49,885 nt of DNA from an uncultured Bacteroidales bacterium (lineage in GTDB: Bacteria > Bacteroidota > Bacteroidia > Bacteroidales > UBA932): contig CALVDQ010000018.1 in NCBI GenBank assembly GCA_944326325.1, positions 1 to 49,885 of the forward strand, in the 5' to 3' direction. Made by a program: the position numbers and the translations under genes. Below, one piece after another: positions 13,559 through 21,912 of the stretch. Numbering within the stretch: the first letter of the stretch is position 1; each line of letters opens with the position of its first letter. The notes beneath the pieces were generated by a model that saw only the letters and a list, made by a program, of their open reading frames with translations, searched no databases and was not told the origin of the DNA.

Positions 13559-13710
13559 GTGGGCAAATATACGCAGAAGCCGAGAGCAATGCAAGTTTAC
13601 TTGCATTGCCGAGGCGCTACAGTATATGTAGCCGTCAGGCTAAATATCGCAGAAGCCGAGCGCAGAGCAAATTTATTTGCAATTGCCGAAGCGCAACAGT
13701 ATATTTGTAA
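13559..13710 (-). repeat. Two tandem copies of a 76-bp structured repeat (inverse of 49735-49885)
   Basis: Copy 1 spans 13559-13634 and copy 2 13635-13710; they differ at many positions. The core of copy 1 is the perfect palindrome GCAATGCAAGT-TT-ACTTGCATTGC (13586-13609); copy 2 has GCAAAT-TT-ATTTGC (13667-13680). Shared blocks include CGCAGAAGCCGAG, TGCCGA and ACAGTATAT. The reverse complement appears twice at the right end of the window. Confidence 0.88.
13564..13571 (-). promoter_or_regulatory. ispF promoter -7 box inside the 76-bp repeat
   Basis: TATATTTG on the minus strand places a transcription start near 13557, about 20 bp before the chosen ispF start. In the other repeat copies the matching place reads GATATTTAG, so this copy may have been adapted into a promoter. 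Confidence 0.5.
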
Positions 13711-13758
13711 GTTAATCCCCGGACCGGTACCGGCCGGCACGGGCTAAAGGTTTAATGT

Positions 13759-14052
13759 ATGAAATTCAGTTTTGGATTTTTCGGCACGCAGGAACACCGG
13801 GTGTTCAACTACAGGCCAAGATACTATGATCCGGAGAAAGAGGCCCTGAAGCAGAAATTCGGGCATGTCGACGGAAGCCGGGAGAAGGAACCCTATGTGC
13901 CGGGAACATATATCACCGGCAGCTTCAGGAACGGGAATTACCAGAAGACCAAGAGGACCGGCAAGACACAGGCCATAATCGGCCTGGTCGGACTTGTGCT
14001 GTTTTTCATCATCCTGGTGCTTATCACCAAGTATTATTCCCTTTTGTGGTAG
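13759..14052 (+). CDS. Small conserved membrane protein upstream of mutL
   Basis: A 97-residue protein with a tyrosine- and basic-rich soluble part (FNYRPRYYDPEKEALKQKFG) and one C-terminal membrane segment (about residues 72-93, AIIGLVGLVLFFIILVLI). The motif FNYRPRYYDPEKE is, as I recall, shared by a small Bacteroidota protein family of unknown function often found near mutL. It precedes mutL by 95 bp on the same strand. The tail-anchored layout suggests a membrane scaffold, with no further evidence. Confidence 0.8.
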   Translation: MKFSFGFFGTQEHRVFNYRPRYYDPEKEALKQKFGHVDGSREKEPYVPGTYITGSFRNGNYQKTKRTGKTQAIIGLVGLVLFFIILVLITKYYSLLW

Positions 14053-14147
14053 GCCGAACTCCGGCATGCGTCGCGGGACCGATGCCCCTCATTGCCCTGA
14101 AACGGATGACGTGGCCGCCGGACAGATGTTGTTTTTAAAGGAAAGAG

Positions 14148-16046
14148 ATGGATATAAGGATCCTGCCGAGCAATATAGCGAACATGATAGCCGCCGGAGA
14201 AGTCGTCCAGCGGCCGGCTTCCGTTGTGAAGGAGCTTATGGAGAATGCGGTGGATGCCGGAGCTGACACAGTTTCGGTAACTGTACAGGATGCCGGGCGT
14301 ACCCTTATACAGGTGACGGACAATGGCTGCGGAATGTCTCCGGATGAAGCCGTACTTTGTTTCGAACGTCATGCTACATCCAAGATTGCCTCGGTAGAGG
14401 ATCTTTCGGCTATCCGGACATTCGGATTCCGGGGGGAAGCACTTGCATCCATTGCTGCCGTGGCGGAAGTCACGCTCAAGACCAGGAGGGAAGAAGACGA
14501 ACTCGGGTGTGAAGCGGTTTTCGCTGATTCCCGGCAAGTTTCCGTACGCGAGATATCCGCCCCGAAAGGAGCCTGCTTTTCCGTCAGAAACCTTTTCTAC
14601 AATGTGCCGGCACGCAGGAAATTCATCAAGTCGGACAACGTCGAGATGAAACACATTGTGACCGAATTCCTGCGCATCGCCCTTACCCGTCCGGACCTGA
14701 ACCTCACGCTTGTTTCCAATGGCCGTGAAGTATATGTGCTGAAAAAGGCGAAGTCCTTGAAATTCAGGATACAGGACTTGCTCGGCAGTCCCGTGGTCAA
14801 TTCCGTAGTGGATATATCCACCGAGACATCGGTGGTCAGGATCTCCGGATATGTCGGGAGACCGGATGCCGCCAGAAAGAATCAGGGGAACCAGTATTTC
14901 TTTGTAAACGGCCGTTATTTCCGCAGCCCGTATCTCCACAAGGCCGTAATGAACGCGTACAGCAACCTGCTCGCCGAAGGTGCTTCACCGGCATATTTCA
15001 TTTATCTTGAGGCAGATCCCCACACGATGGATGTGAATATCAGCCCGACCAAGACGGAAGTCAAGTTCGAGGAGGATAACGTGATATTCCAGACCCTCTA
15101 TGCGTGTATCAAGGAGGCACTTGGCAAGAGTTCCTTCGGCGATGCCATAGATTTCGACAGGGAAGGAGCTCCGGAGATACCCGTACTGAGCAGGAAATAC
15201 CGTGAGTCTCATCCGGTTACGGACCTCGGGGTGGACTTCAATCCCGGATACAACCCTTTTGACCACGACGGTTTCCCGTCCGAGACATCTCCATATTCAA
15301 ATACCTTGGGCTACCGGGAACAGGAAGATTTTCCGCAGGCTGTTCCCGTACAGGCTGATCCTGTTCAGAACGTGCAGCCGAGACCTCAGGACGGAGACGT
15401 GAGCGGTCATACCCGCAGCAGCTTTGCCGTAGACCGGCGGGATGACTATGGCAAGCTTTTCGAAGACAGGACCCTGCCTTCTACCCAGGCCATGGTCCTG
15501 AAAGGGAAATATATCCTGACTCCTGTCAAGTCCGGCGTAATGATAGTGAATATCAAGCGTGCCAGGGAAAGGATCCTGTATGAGGCCAACATGAAGTCGC
15601 TGGCAAGGAACGGAAAGGTCACCCAGGCTACCCTGTTCCCGGTCCAGGTCCGGATAGGGGTGGCGGATATGTATCTCTTTTCGGAGTACAGGGATATGCT
15701 TGAGATGCTCGGTTTCGACATAGAGCCTGCCGGAAATGATTCTGTGACGGTAAACGGGCTGCCTCAGGGTTTTTCAACCGGCAAGGAAGATGTGGAGAAG
15801 ATGTTGCCGGAACTTATCATGGCGCTGTCAGATGACAGTATGTCGGCCGCTGACAGCATGCTGTCTTCCCTTGCAGGCCGCCTTGCATGGCTCGGGGCCG
15901 TCAATTCCGTTCCCGTGAGATCCCAGATAGAGGCGCAGCGGCTTATTGACGACCTGTTCGCCTGCGAAAATACGGAATTCACGGATTCCGGACACAGGAT
16001 AGTCTCGGTACTGACAGAGGAAGAGATAGCAAGGATATTCGGATAA
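14148..16046 (+). CDS. mutL: DNA mismatch repair protein MutL
   Basis: MutL links MutS mismatch recognition to strand removal. The N-terminal GHKL ATPase is complete: E in ELMENAVDAGA, DNGCGM, TFGFRGEALASI and the following transducer domain to about residue 330. A variable, proline-rich linker (about 340-430) leads to a C-terminal dimerisation domain. Length (632 residues) is normal. In that domain the endonuclease metal motif DQHAxxExxxxE is replaced by NIKRARERILYE, losing the Asp and His, so nicking activity is uncertain. The start follows a good AAAGGAAAGAG ribosome site. The rhomboid gene follows on the same strand. Confidence 0.96.
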   Translation: MDIRILPSNIANMIAAGEVVQRPASVVKELMENAVDAGADTVSVTVQDAGRTLIQVTDNGCGMSPDEAVLCFERHATSKIASVEDLSAIRTFGFRGEALASIAAVAEVTLKTRREEDELGCEAVFADSRQVSVREISAPKGACFSVRNLFYNVPARRKFIKSDNVEMKHIVTEFLRIALTRPDLNLTLVSNGREVYVLKKAKSLKFRIQDLLGSPVVNSVVDISTETSVVRISGYVGRPDAARKNQGNQYFFVNGRYFRSPYLHKAVMNAYSNLLAEGASPAYFIYLEADPHTMDVNISPTKTEVKFEEDNVIFQTLYACIKEALGKSSFGDAIDFDREGAPEIPVLSRKYRESHPVTDLGVDFNPGYNPFDHDGFPSETSPYSNTLGYREQEDFPQAVPVQADPVQNVQPRPQDGDVSGHTRSSFAVDRRDDYGKLFEDRTLPSTQAMVLKGKYILTPVKSGVMIVNIKRARERILYEANMKSLARNGKVTQATLFPVQVRIGVADMYLFSEYRDMLEMLGFDIEPAGNDSVTVNGLPQGFSTGKEDVEKMLPELIMALSDDSMSAADSMLSSLAGRLAWLGAVNSVPVRSQIEAQRLIDDLFACENTEFTDSGHRIVSVLTEEEIARIFG

Positions 16047-16108
16047 ACGGATATATTCATTTTTAATAATAGTGAGACCGGATGCGGTCCCGTAAATTTC
16101 AGAAAAAC

Positions 16109-16807
16109 ATGAGCTATTATTCATACAACGGAGGATACGGAAGCGGCGGAGGCTTTTTCAGTTCCATACCGCCGGCCGTCAGGAATATTATCATCATAAA
16201 TATCTTCATGATGATATTCACTGCCCTGGACGAGCAGTTCATGATAAAGACATTCGCCCTGTTCTACCCGGATTCGCCGTTCTTCAAGATATGGCAGCCG
16301 ATAACGCACATGTTCATGCACGGCGGTTTCTGGCACCTGTTCTTCAATATGTACACCCTGTTCATCTTCGGGAGCGTCCTCGAACGCACATGGGGGACGA
16401 AAAAGTTCCTTGTGTTCTATTTCGTGACCGGTCTCGGTGCCGCGCTGATGCATACCGGGGTGCAGTTTATCCAGGCGCAGGCCTATATCTCCCAGATCGC
16501 CGAAAACTCACAGCAGGCCATGGCCGCCTACCAGTCCCTGAAACTGACGCCTACAGTGGGTGCGTCCGGTGCGATTTACGGCGTCCTGATGGGATATGCC
16601 ATGCTTTACCCTGACTCTGTCCTTACCTTGCTTTTCCCGCCGGTGTCGCTGAAAGCCAAATGGTTCGTTATCATATTCGCGGTCATAGAACTGGTGACAG
16701 GGGTGTTCAGCATCGGCGGTGGCATCGCTCATTTCGCGCATCTCGGAGGACTCCTTTTCGGATGGCTCCTCATTCTTTACTGGAAGAAGAAAGGGCGTCT
16801 GTACTAG
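16109..16807 (+). CDS. Rhomboid family intramembrane serine protease
   Basis: A 232-residue membrane protease cleaving transmembrane substrates. Six membrane helices can be traced. Diagnostic motifs are HGGFWHLFFNMYTL (helix 2), the catalytic Ser in GASGAIYG and the catalytic His in GGIAHFAHLGGLLFG. The N-terminus is a glycine/tyrosine-rich cytoplasmic tail. The frame could begin at 16082, but ATG 16109 (MSYYSYNGG) follows an A-rich leader and fits family starts better. It lies between mutL and an EEP phosphatase gene, all on the plus strand, probably as one transcription unit. Confidence 0.93.
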   Translation: MSYYSYNGGYGSGGGFFSSIPPAVRNIIIINIFMMIFTALDEQFMIKTFALFYPDSPFFKIWQPITHMFMHGGFWHLFFNMYTLFIFGSVLERTWGTKKFLVFYFVTGLGAALMHTGVQFIQAQAYISQIAENSQQAMAAYQSLKLTPTVGASGAIYGVLMGYAMLYPDSVLTLLFPPVSLKAKWFVIIFAVIELVTGVFSIGGGIAHFAHLGGLLFGWLLILYWKKKGRLY

Positions 16808-16859
16808 TCCGGCCGATGCTGGATGACAGGTCAGGATTGCCGGCAAACCGGAATTCGTC

Positions 16860-17978
16860 ATGAGCAGAAGTCTTATCGGAGGAATAACCAACAGGGTTCT
16901 GATGCTGATTGCGGCAGCGCTTCTGGTCCTGTCGTATGTCTCTGCGTTTGTGAATCCTGCGCGGGCATGGTACCTGATGCTGCCCGGGCTGTTCTTTTTT
17001 CCGCTGGCTATGCTGAACCTCTTCCTGCTGCTCTGGGCTGTCATGCGTCGTTCCAGGGCCTTCCTTATACCGCTGGTCGCCCTGCTTCCTACGCTTTTCT
17101 TTGTCGGGAGATATTTCCGGACCGGCGGCGACCGGGACTTGAAGGGGGAAGATGAGGGTACCGTCCGGATCGTCTCCTACAATGTCGGCAGGTTCGCAAG
17201 CCTGAAGGACGGGAGCGGGAAGTCCCTCAGACGGGAATGCGAGGATTCCGTATATTCTTTTCTGAAAGGGACCGGTGCCGATATCATCTGTCTTCAGGAA
17301 TATTATGCGGATGATGTGGAGACCCTGCGTTCCCGCCTGTCTTCCAGGTTCAACGGCTATGACTTTGACTTCTATGTCTATACCGGACGGTCCGGATGCT
17401 TCGGCAACGTGATCCTCAGCCGGTTCCCGATTCTCGGGCAGGGGGTGATAAAGTTCGAGCACAGTTCGAACCTTGCATTATATACCGACATAAGGGCCTA
17501 CGGCAGGGAATTCAGGCTTTACAACTGTCATTTCGAAAGCTACAACATCTCGTTCCCGGGGATTGTCAAAGGGCTGATCGGCAGGAAGGACGGTATCCTG
17601 AAGGAAACGGAACGGAAAATGAGACATTCTCTCTCGCTACGGCCCAGACAGGTGGACAAGGTCCTGGAACATATTTCCGGATGCCGGTCCGGGACTATCC
17701 TCTGCGGCGATTTCAACGACAACCCGATGTCCTATACTTACCAGCGCCTTATACGCGGCCACCGGGACACGTTCTGCGAGGCCGGAAAAGGGTTCGGGGC
17801 GACATATTCGGTGCTGTGGCCGGTTTTGAGGATAGACTATGTATTCATTCCCAAGGAGTTCAGGGCTCTGACCCATGCTTCTCCACGGATAGGTCTTTCG
17901 GACCATTATCCTGTGATATCCGAAATAGACGTCATGCAGGAAGGCGGGGACGGGAAGGAAAAAGGACAAAACAGATGA
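16860..17978 (+). CDS. Membrane-anchored endonuclease/exonuclease/phosphatase family protein
   Basis: The first 85 residues hold three membrane helices, followed by an EEP-fold catalytic domain. Active-site residues are visible: Asn in IVSYNVGRF, Glu in ICLQEYY, His in NCHFES, Asp/Asn in CGDFNDNP, Asp in RIDYVF and His in LSDHYPV. Such domains hydrolyse phosphodiesters or phosphomonoesters (nucleic acids, phospholipids or inositol phosphates); the substrate is not known here. The stop codon overlaps a possible ATG of the following tsaC-type gene (ATGA at 17975). This architecture is common in Bacteroidota. Confidence 0.9.
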   Translation: MSRSLIGGITNRVLMLIAAALLVLSYVSAFVNPARAWYLMLPGLFFFPLAMLNLFLLLWAVMRRSRAFLIPLVALLPTLFFVGRYFRTGGDRDLKGEDEGTVRIVSYNVGRFASLKDGSGKSLRRECEDSVYSFLKGTGADIICLQEYYADDVETLRSRLSSRFNGYDFDFYVYTGRSGCFGNVILSRFPILGQGVIKFEHSSNLALYTDIRAYGREFRLYNCHFESYNISFPGIVKGLIGRKDGILKETERKMRHSLSLRPRQVDKVLEHISGCRSGTILCGDFNDNPMSYTYQRLIRGHRDTFCEAGKGFGATYSVLWPVLRIDYVFIPKEFRALTHASPRIGLSDHYPVISEIDVMQEGGDGKEKGQNR

Positions 17979-17998
17979 CAGGAAAAGGGAAACACATA

Positions 17999-18616
17999 AT
18001 GGAAACAAAGGAAATCTACGAAAAGGCACTTGCCGTCCTGAATTCGGGCGGCCTGCTTCTTTATCCGACCGATACGGTGTGGGGAATAGGGTGCGACGCT
18101 ACCGACCCTGATGCCGTAGCAAAGGTATATGCTTTGAAAAAACGTTCCGACAGCAAGTCTCTTGTCCTTCTTGCGAGCGATCTCGATATGGTCGCCAGGT
18201 ATGTGAAGGAAATCCCGGAAATGGCTGTACAGCTTGTCGAGGTCAATGATAAGCCGATGACGATCATCTATCCAGGTGCCGTGGCTGCGCCTGCTCCGGC
18301 TGAAGGCGGAAAGGTGGAGAAAAACCGCGGGATGCTCGCCTTCAATACCGTTGCAGAGGACGGTTCTGTCGGAATAAGGATACCAATGATGGAATTCTGC
18401 AGGAATCTCGTGAAACGTTTCGGAAGGCCGATAGTTTCGACTTCAGCGAACATATCCGGAGAGCCTGCGCCGAAGGGATTCCGGGAGATTTCCTCTGTCA
18501 TCAGGGACGGGGTGGATTATGTCGTGGATCCGGAACTCGAAAAAGGCGCTACAGGCCGGTCTTCCTCGATCATAAAGGTGGGACTTGACGCAACTGTCGA
18601 GATAATAAGGAAGTAG
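17999..18616 (+). CDS. L-threonylcarbamoyladenylate synthase (Sua5/YwlC/TsaC type)
   Basis: Makes threonylcarbamoyl-AMP from threonine, bicarbonate and ATP for t6A modification of tRNAs reading ANN codons. The YrdC fold is clear: LLYPTDTVWGIGCDA, the KKR basic patch, PMTIIYPG, VGIRIP and STSANISGEPAP. It has 205 residues and no Sua5 C-terminal domain. An upstream in-frame ATG at 17975 overlaps the EEP stop as ATGA and could be the coupled start, adding eight residues; METKEIYEKAL is the usual family start. It ends 26 bp from the convergent rsmE gene. Confidence 0.94.
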   Translation: METKEIYEKALAVLNSGGLLLYPTDTVWGIGCDATDPDAVAKVYALKKRSDSKSLVLLASDLDMVARYVKEIPEMAVQLVEVNDKPMTIIYPGAVAAPAPAEGGKVEKNRGMLAFNTVAEDGSVGIRIPMMEFCRNLVKRFGRPIVSTSANISGEPAPKGFREISSVIRDGVDYVVDPELEKGATGRSSSIIKVGLDATVEIIRK

Positions 18617-18642
18617 GAGCACCGTGCCGGAACGTTTCAGGA

Positions 18643-19380
18643 TCATTTCAGCCCGGACATGGAATATACGGCAAAGACGGCTGCCAGTGCGGCTGTCTCT
18701 GTCCTGAGTCTCGACGGTCCGAGGTGTACGGGTATAAAGCCGCTGCCGATGGCAAGGGCTGCCTCTTCCCTGGAAAAATCGCCTTCCGGACCGATGAGGA
18801 CTGATATGCCGTGACATCCGCAGGGACGCTCCCTGAGTGCCTCCGTAATGGAAATTCTCGGCCGGCTGCCGTCTTCGAAGCAGCAGGCTATCAGCTTCAG
18901 CCTGTCTTCCTGGTCCGCCAGGCTTCGGATGTATTCCCGTACGGCCATCGTATCTCCGACCCGGGGAATTTCGGCTTTCAGTGACTGTTTGGTGGCGGAA
19001 AGCAGTATTTTCCGCAGCCTGTCCGTCCTGAGGTCTTTCCTTTCCGAATGTTCCCCGATTACGGGAACAATGGAGTCCACTCCTATCTCGCAGGCTTTTT
19101 CCACGAACCATTCGTATCTGTCAATGTTCTTGGTCGGGCATACGGCCATTTCCAGCCGGTAGCTGTGGGCTCCCCACCGTTCCGTGACACCCAGTATCTC
19201 CGCTTCCGTCTCCCGAGCCGAACAGGAAACGATCCTGCACCGGAAAAGACTCCCTTTCCCGTCTATCACGGAAATTTCGTCCCCGTCTCTGTGTCTGAGC
19301 ACCTTGATGCAGTGCCGCGACTCCTCTTCCCCGAGTCTGAGGAATCCGCCGTTTATGTTTTCCGAATAGAACAGTTCCAT
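18643..19380 (-). CDS. rsmE: 16S rRNA (uracil-1498-N3)-methyltransferase
   Basis: The 245-residue SPOUT methyltransferase methylates U1498 of 16S rRNA with SAM. An N-terminal PUA-like RNA-binding part (HCIKVLRHRDGDEI, VIDGKG) is followed by the knot domain with KACEIGVDSIVP, ATKQSLKAEIP, LIGPEGDFSREE and LGPSRLRTETA, which replaces the usual LG.RILR with one residue change. The gene is convergent with the tsaC-type gene and divergent from the phosphodiesterase gene, with its own promoter. Confidence 0.95.
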   Translation of the reverse strand: MELFYSENINGGFLRLGEEESRHCIKVLRHRDGDEISVIDGKGSLFRCRIVSCSARETEAEILGVTERWGAHSYRLEMAVCPTKNIDRYEWFVEKACEIGVDSIVPVIGEHSERKDLRTDRLRKILLSATKQSLKAEIPRVGDTMAVREYIRSLADQEDRLKLIACCFEDGSRPRISITEALRERPCGCHGISVLIGPEGDFSREEAALAIGSGFIPVHLGPSRLRTETAALAAVFAVYSMSGLK

Positions 19381-19409
19381 ATCACGCCTGCTTTTGGGTA
19401 AACTACGGG

Positions 19410-19417
19410 CAAAGATA
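19410..19417 (-). promoter_or_regulatory. rsmE promoter -7 box
   Basis: TATCTTTG on the minus strand, 30 bp before the rsmE start, matches TAnnTTTG. The -33 box is not clear. Confidence 0.5.
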
Positions 19418-19460
19418 AGATGTTTTGCGCACCTTTCTTGAAAAATCTTGAAATGCTTCC

Positions 19461-19468
19461 TAACTTCG
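19461..19468 (+). promoter_or_regulatory. Possible promoter -7 box of the phosphodiesterase gene
   Basis: TAACTTCG lies only 8 bp before the ATG at 19476. If used, the mRNA would have almost no leader. A weak match. Confidence 0.3.
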
Positions 19469-19475
19469 CCCCGTT

Positions 19476-19994
19476 ATGTATATAGGATTACTTTCAGATA
19501 CCCACGGACTCTTCGACAGTCCGTTCCGGGAATTTCTCGCCCCTGTCGACGAGATATGGCACGCAGGGGATTTCGGTGGTATCGCCGTTGCCGATGCCAT
19601 AGCGGCATTCAAGCCCCTGAAGGGAGTCTACGGCAACTGTGACGGCTATGATGTCCGGCTCGCATATCCTCAGTACCAGCTTTTTTCCTGCGGAGGAATG
19701 AAGGTCCTGATGATACATATAGGAGGCTATCCCGGAAGATATGATCCCAGGGCAAGGGCACTTATAGATGAATTCAGACCGGATCTGTTCGTCTGCGGGC
19801 ATTCCCATATCCTGAAGGTGGTAAACGACAGACGCCGCAATATGCTTGTCGTCAATCCCGGGGCAGCAGGCTGCCAGGGCTTTCATATTGTCCGCACAGC
19901 CCTGCGGTTCCGTATAGAGGACTCCGACATCAGGGACATGGAGGTTTTTGAACTCGACAGGGTCAGAAAGGAAACAGGAGAGGGAGCACTATGA
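19476..19994 (+). CDS. MJ0936/YfcE-type metallophosphodiesterase
   Basis: The 172-residue calcineurin-like enzyme carries all metal ligands: SDTHG at the N-terminus, HAGDFG, GNCDG, the His in MIHIGG and GHSH. It hydrolyses phosphodiester bonds; the physiological substrate of this family is not settled. Full family length. Its 3' end overlaps the convergent transporter gene by 32 bp, so the two transcripts are antisense over that stretch. Confidence 0.93.
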   Translation: MYIGLLSDTHGLFDSPFREFLAPVDEIWHAGDFGGIAVADAIAAFKPLKGVYGNCDGYDVRLAYPQYQLFSCGGMKVLMIHIGGYPGRYDPRARALIDEFRPDLFVCGHSHILKVVNDRRRNMLVVNPGAAGCQGFHIVRTALRFRIEDSDIRDMEVFELDRVRKETGEGAL

Positions 19995-21822
19995 CCATTA
20001 CGATGCCCATGACAATCTGCAACGGCAGACCTACCTTGATGTAGTCCATGAAGGTGTACTGTCCGGCCGGCATCACCAGGGCGTTGGGCGGAGTGGAAAA
20101 CGGGGAAGCAAAGCACATGCTTGCCGCGACGGTCACTGCAAAGAGGAAAGGTACAGGGCTCGCTCCGAGCTGTATGGCGCTTTGCAGGGCGATAGGGGCC
20201 ATGAGGACGGCTGTTACAGTGTTGCTGATGAACATGGTCATCAGAGAGGAGGTGAAATAGATGCCTGCGAGCAGGGCTACGGGGCCGAAATCCCCCAGAG
20301 AGTCCACGAGCGCCCCGGAGATATAGCCGGAAACCCCCGTCTTTTCAAGAGCGGTGGACATCGGGAGCATTGCCGCGAAAAGCACGATGGTTTCCCAGTT
20401 TATTGTCCTGTAGGCGGCTTCCACATTCCTGAAGCATCCGGTAAGCACCATCAGTATCCCGGCTATCATGACGGCTGTCACCGGAGCTACCGGTATGAAG
20501 TCGAATACCATCATCACGACCATGAGTACCATAATCACCGCTGCGACGGGAGCCTTGTAGTCAAGGGTGACTTTCGCCGCTTCCTCGAGGGGCTGCCCGA
20601 GCACTACCCATTCGTTGTCTTCCTTGCCCAGCCTTGCTATGTCCTGCCAGGATCCCTGGACAAGGAGGACATCTCCGCTATGCATCCTGGCGTCCCCGAG
20701 CTCGTGGAGGATGTATTCGTTTTTCCTCCGGATGCCGAGGACGTTCACATTGAACTTGTCCCTGAACCCGGCTTCCTTTATGGTCCTGTTTATGATGCCG
20801 GAGGAAGGCATGAGCACGATTTCAGCTATTCCTATGTCATAGAACGCAAGGGTGCCTCCCGCCCCTGAAGCCACCTCGGAAGTGTGTTCGTCGAGCATCT
20901 CCATCCGGTAGTCGGATGCAAACCTGCCGACATCTTCCGCACTGCCGTTCATATACAGCACATCCCCGTCGTTTATTACGGTGTCTGCGGCGGCCAGTTC
21001 CTGGGTCACGGTTTTCAGGAAACGGTGCTGGGCTGTCTCCCCGCGCCTGATTTCCAGGATGTTGATCCCGTATCTCCGGCGAAGGTCGAGTTCGAGGACA
21101 GTCTTTCCTGTGATGGATGACTTGCTGCAGACCCTTACCCTGAAAAGGTTGTCGGCGAGGCTGTATTCGTTGACCAGCTGGTTCAGGGACTTGCCTGTGG
21201 TGACCTTTTCCTTTTTCCTTTCCTTTTTTGAAAGGAATATCTTCGAGAGCGGGAGCAGAACGAGGATACCGGTGGCCAGGCAGATGAGTCCGACGGGCAG
21301 GAACGAGAAGAACGAAAGTTCCCCGTATCCGGCTCCTGTCAATGTGTCCTGGATAATCAGGTTGGGCGGAGTACCGATGAGGGTCATCATGCCGCCCATG
21401 CTGCTGGCAAAAGCTAACGGCATAAGCAGCCGGCCGGGACTCATGCCGGCGTTGTATGCCAGGCTCACTACGATGGGGAGGAGCAGGGCCACCGTGCCGG
21501 TGTTGCTGACGAACGCCCCTATGCCTCCGGTGACGAGCATCACGAGCAGGAAAAGTTTAAGCTCGCTTTTGCCTGCCAGCTTGAGGAGCCTGGAACTGAT
21601 CATCTTGGCAAGTCCGGTCTGGAAAATCGCACCGCCTACGACGAAAAGTCCTATCATCATGATCACCACCTGGCTGGAAAAGCCGGCAAGGGCTTCTTCC
21701 GGAGTCAGTATCTGGAATATGAGCAGGCTCAGCAAGGCACACAGGGCCACAATGTCCGAGCGGAATTTTCCCGAGACAAAGAAGGCGGCGGATATGACAA
21801 GTATGATTATGGTTATAAGCAT
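19963..21822 (-). CDS. SLC13/DASS-type anion:sodium symporter with two RCK_C domains
   Basis: The 619-residue membrane protein has an N-terminal half of helices (1-190) with the conserved MTLIGTPPNLII loop and a second half with TAVLMAPIAL and SPFSTPPNALVM. The repeated T-P-P-N loops are the substrate/sodium sites of the divalent-anion symporters. Between them lie two TrkA-C (RCK_C) domains of about 80 residues each (near 205-300 and 320-400), cytoplasmic regulatory modules that bind ligands. The substrate (sulfate, dicarboxylate or other) cannot be told. Its 3' end overlaps the phosphodiesterase gene by 32 bp. Confidence 0.92.
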   Translation of the reverse strand: MLITIIILVISAAFFVSGKFRSDIVALCALLSLLIFQILTPEEALAGFSSQVVIMMIGLFVVGGAIFQTGLAKMISSRLLKLAGKSELKLFLLVMLVTGGIGAFVSNTGTVALLLPIVVSLAYNAGMSPGRLLMPLAFASSMGGMMTLIGTPPNLIIQDTLTGAGYGELSFFSFLPVGLICLATGILVLLPLSKIFLSKKERKKEKVTTGKSLNQLVNEYSLADNLFRVRVCSKSSITGKTVLELDLRRRYGINILEIRRGETAQHRFLKTVTQELAAADTVINDGDVLYMNGSAEDVGRFASDYRMEMLDEHTSEVASGAGGTLAFYDIGIAEIVLMPSSGIINRTIKEAGFRDKFNVNVLGIRRKNEYILHELGDARMHSGDVLLVQGSWQDIARLGKEDNEWVVLGQPLEEAAKVTLDYKAPVAAVIMVLMVVMMVFDFIPVAPVTAVMIAGILMVLTGCFRNVEAAYRTINWETIVLFAAMLPMSTALEKTGVSGYISGALVDSLGDFGPVALLAGIYFTSSLMTMFISNTVTAVLMAPIALQSAIQLGASPVPFLFAVTVAASMCFASPFSTPPNALVMPAGQYTFMDYIKVGLPLQIVMGIVMVIVLPLLFPF

Positions 21823-21852
21823 TGATACAGGATATTTGAAACGCGACCTTTA

Positions 21853-21860
21853 CAAATTTA
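21853..21860 (-). promoter_or_regulatory. Promoter -7 box of the SLC13-type transporter
   Basis: TAAATTTG on the minus strand, 31 bp before the start codon at 21822, fits TAnnTTTG. It is divergent from the radA promoter. Confidence 0.45.
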
Positions 21861-21886
21861 CTCATAAAATGAAAATAAATAATCCC

Positions 21887-21894
21887 TATATTTG
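21887..21894 (+). promoter_or_regulatory. radA promoter -7 box
   Basis: TATATTTG, 18 bp before the chosen radA start. No strong -33 TTG was found. Confidence 0.45.
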
Positions 21895-21912
21895 AAAAAT
21901 TTTCAAAGGAAT

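Noticed and set aside
13537..13566. Longer ispF start at 13566
   Set aside because: It would begin inside the promoter -7 box, and family members begin at the later Met.
17396..17974. Upstream extension of the tsaC-type frame
   Set aside because: Overlaps the EEP phosphatase catalytic domain in another frame; the YrdC fold starts near 17999.
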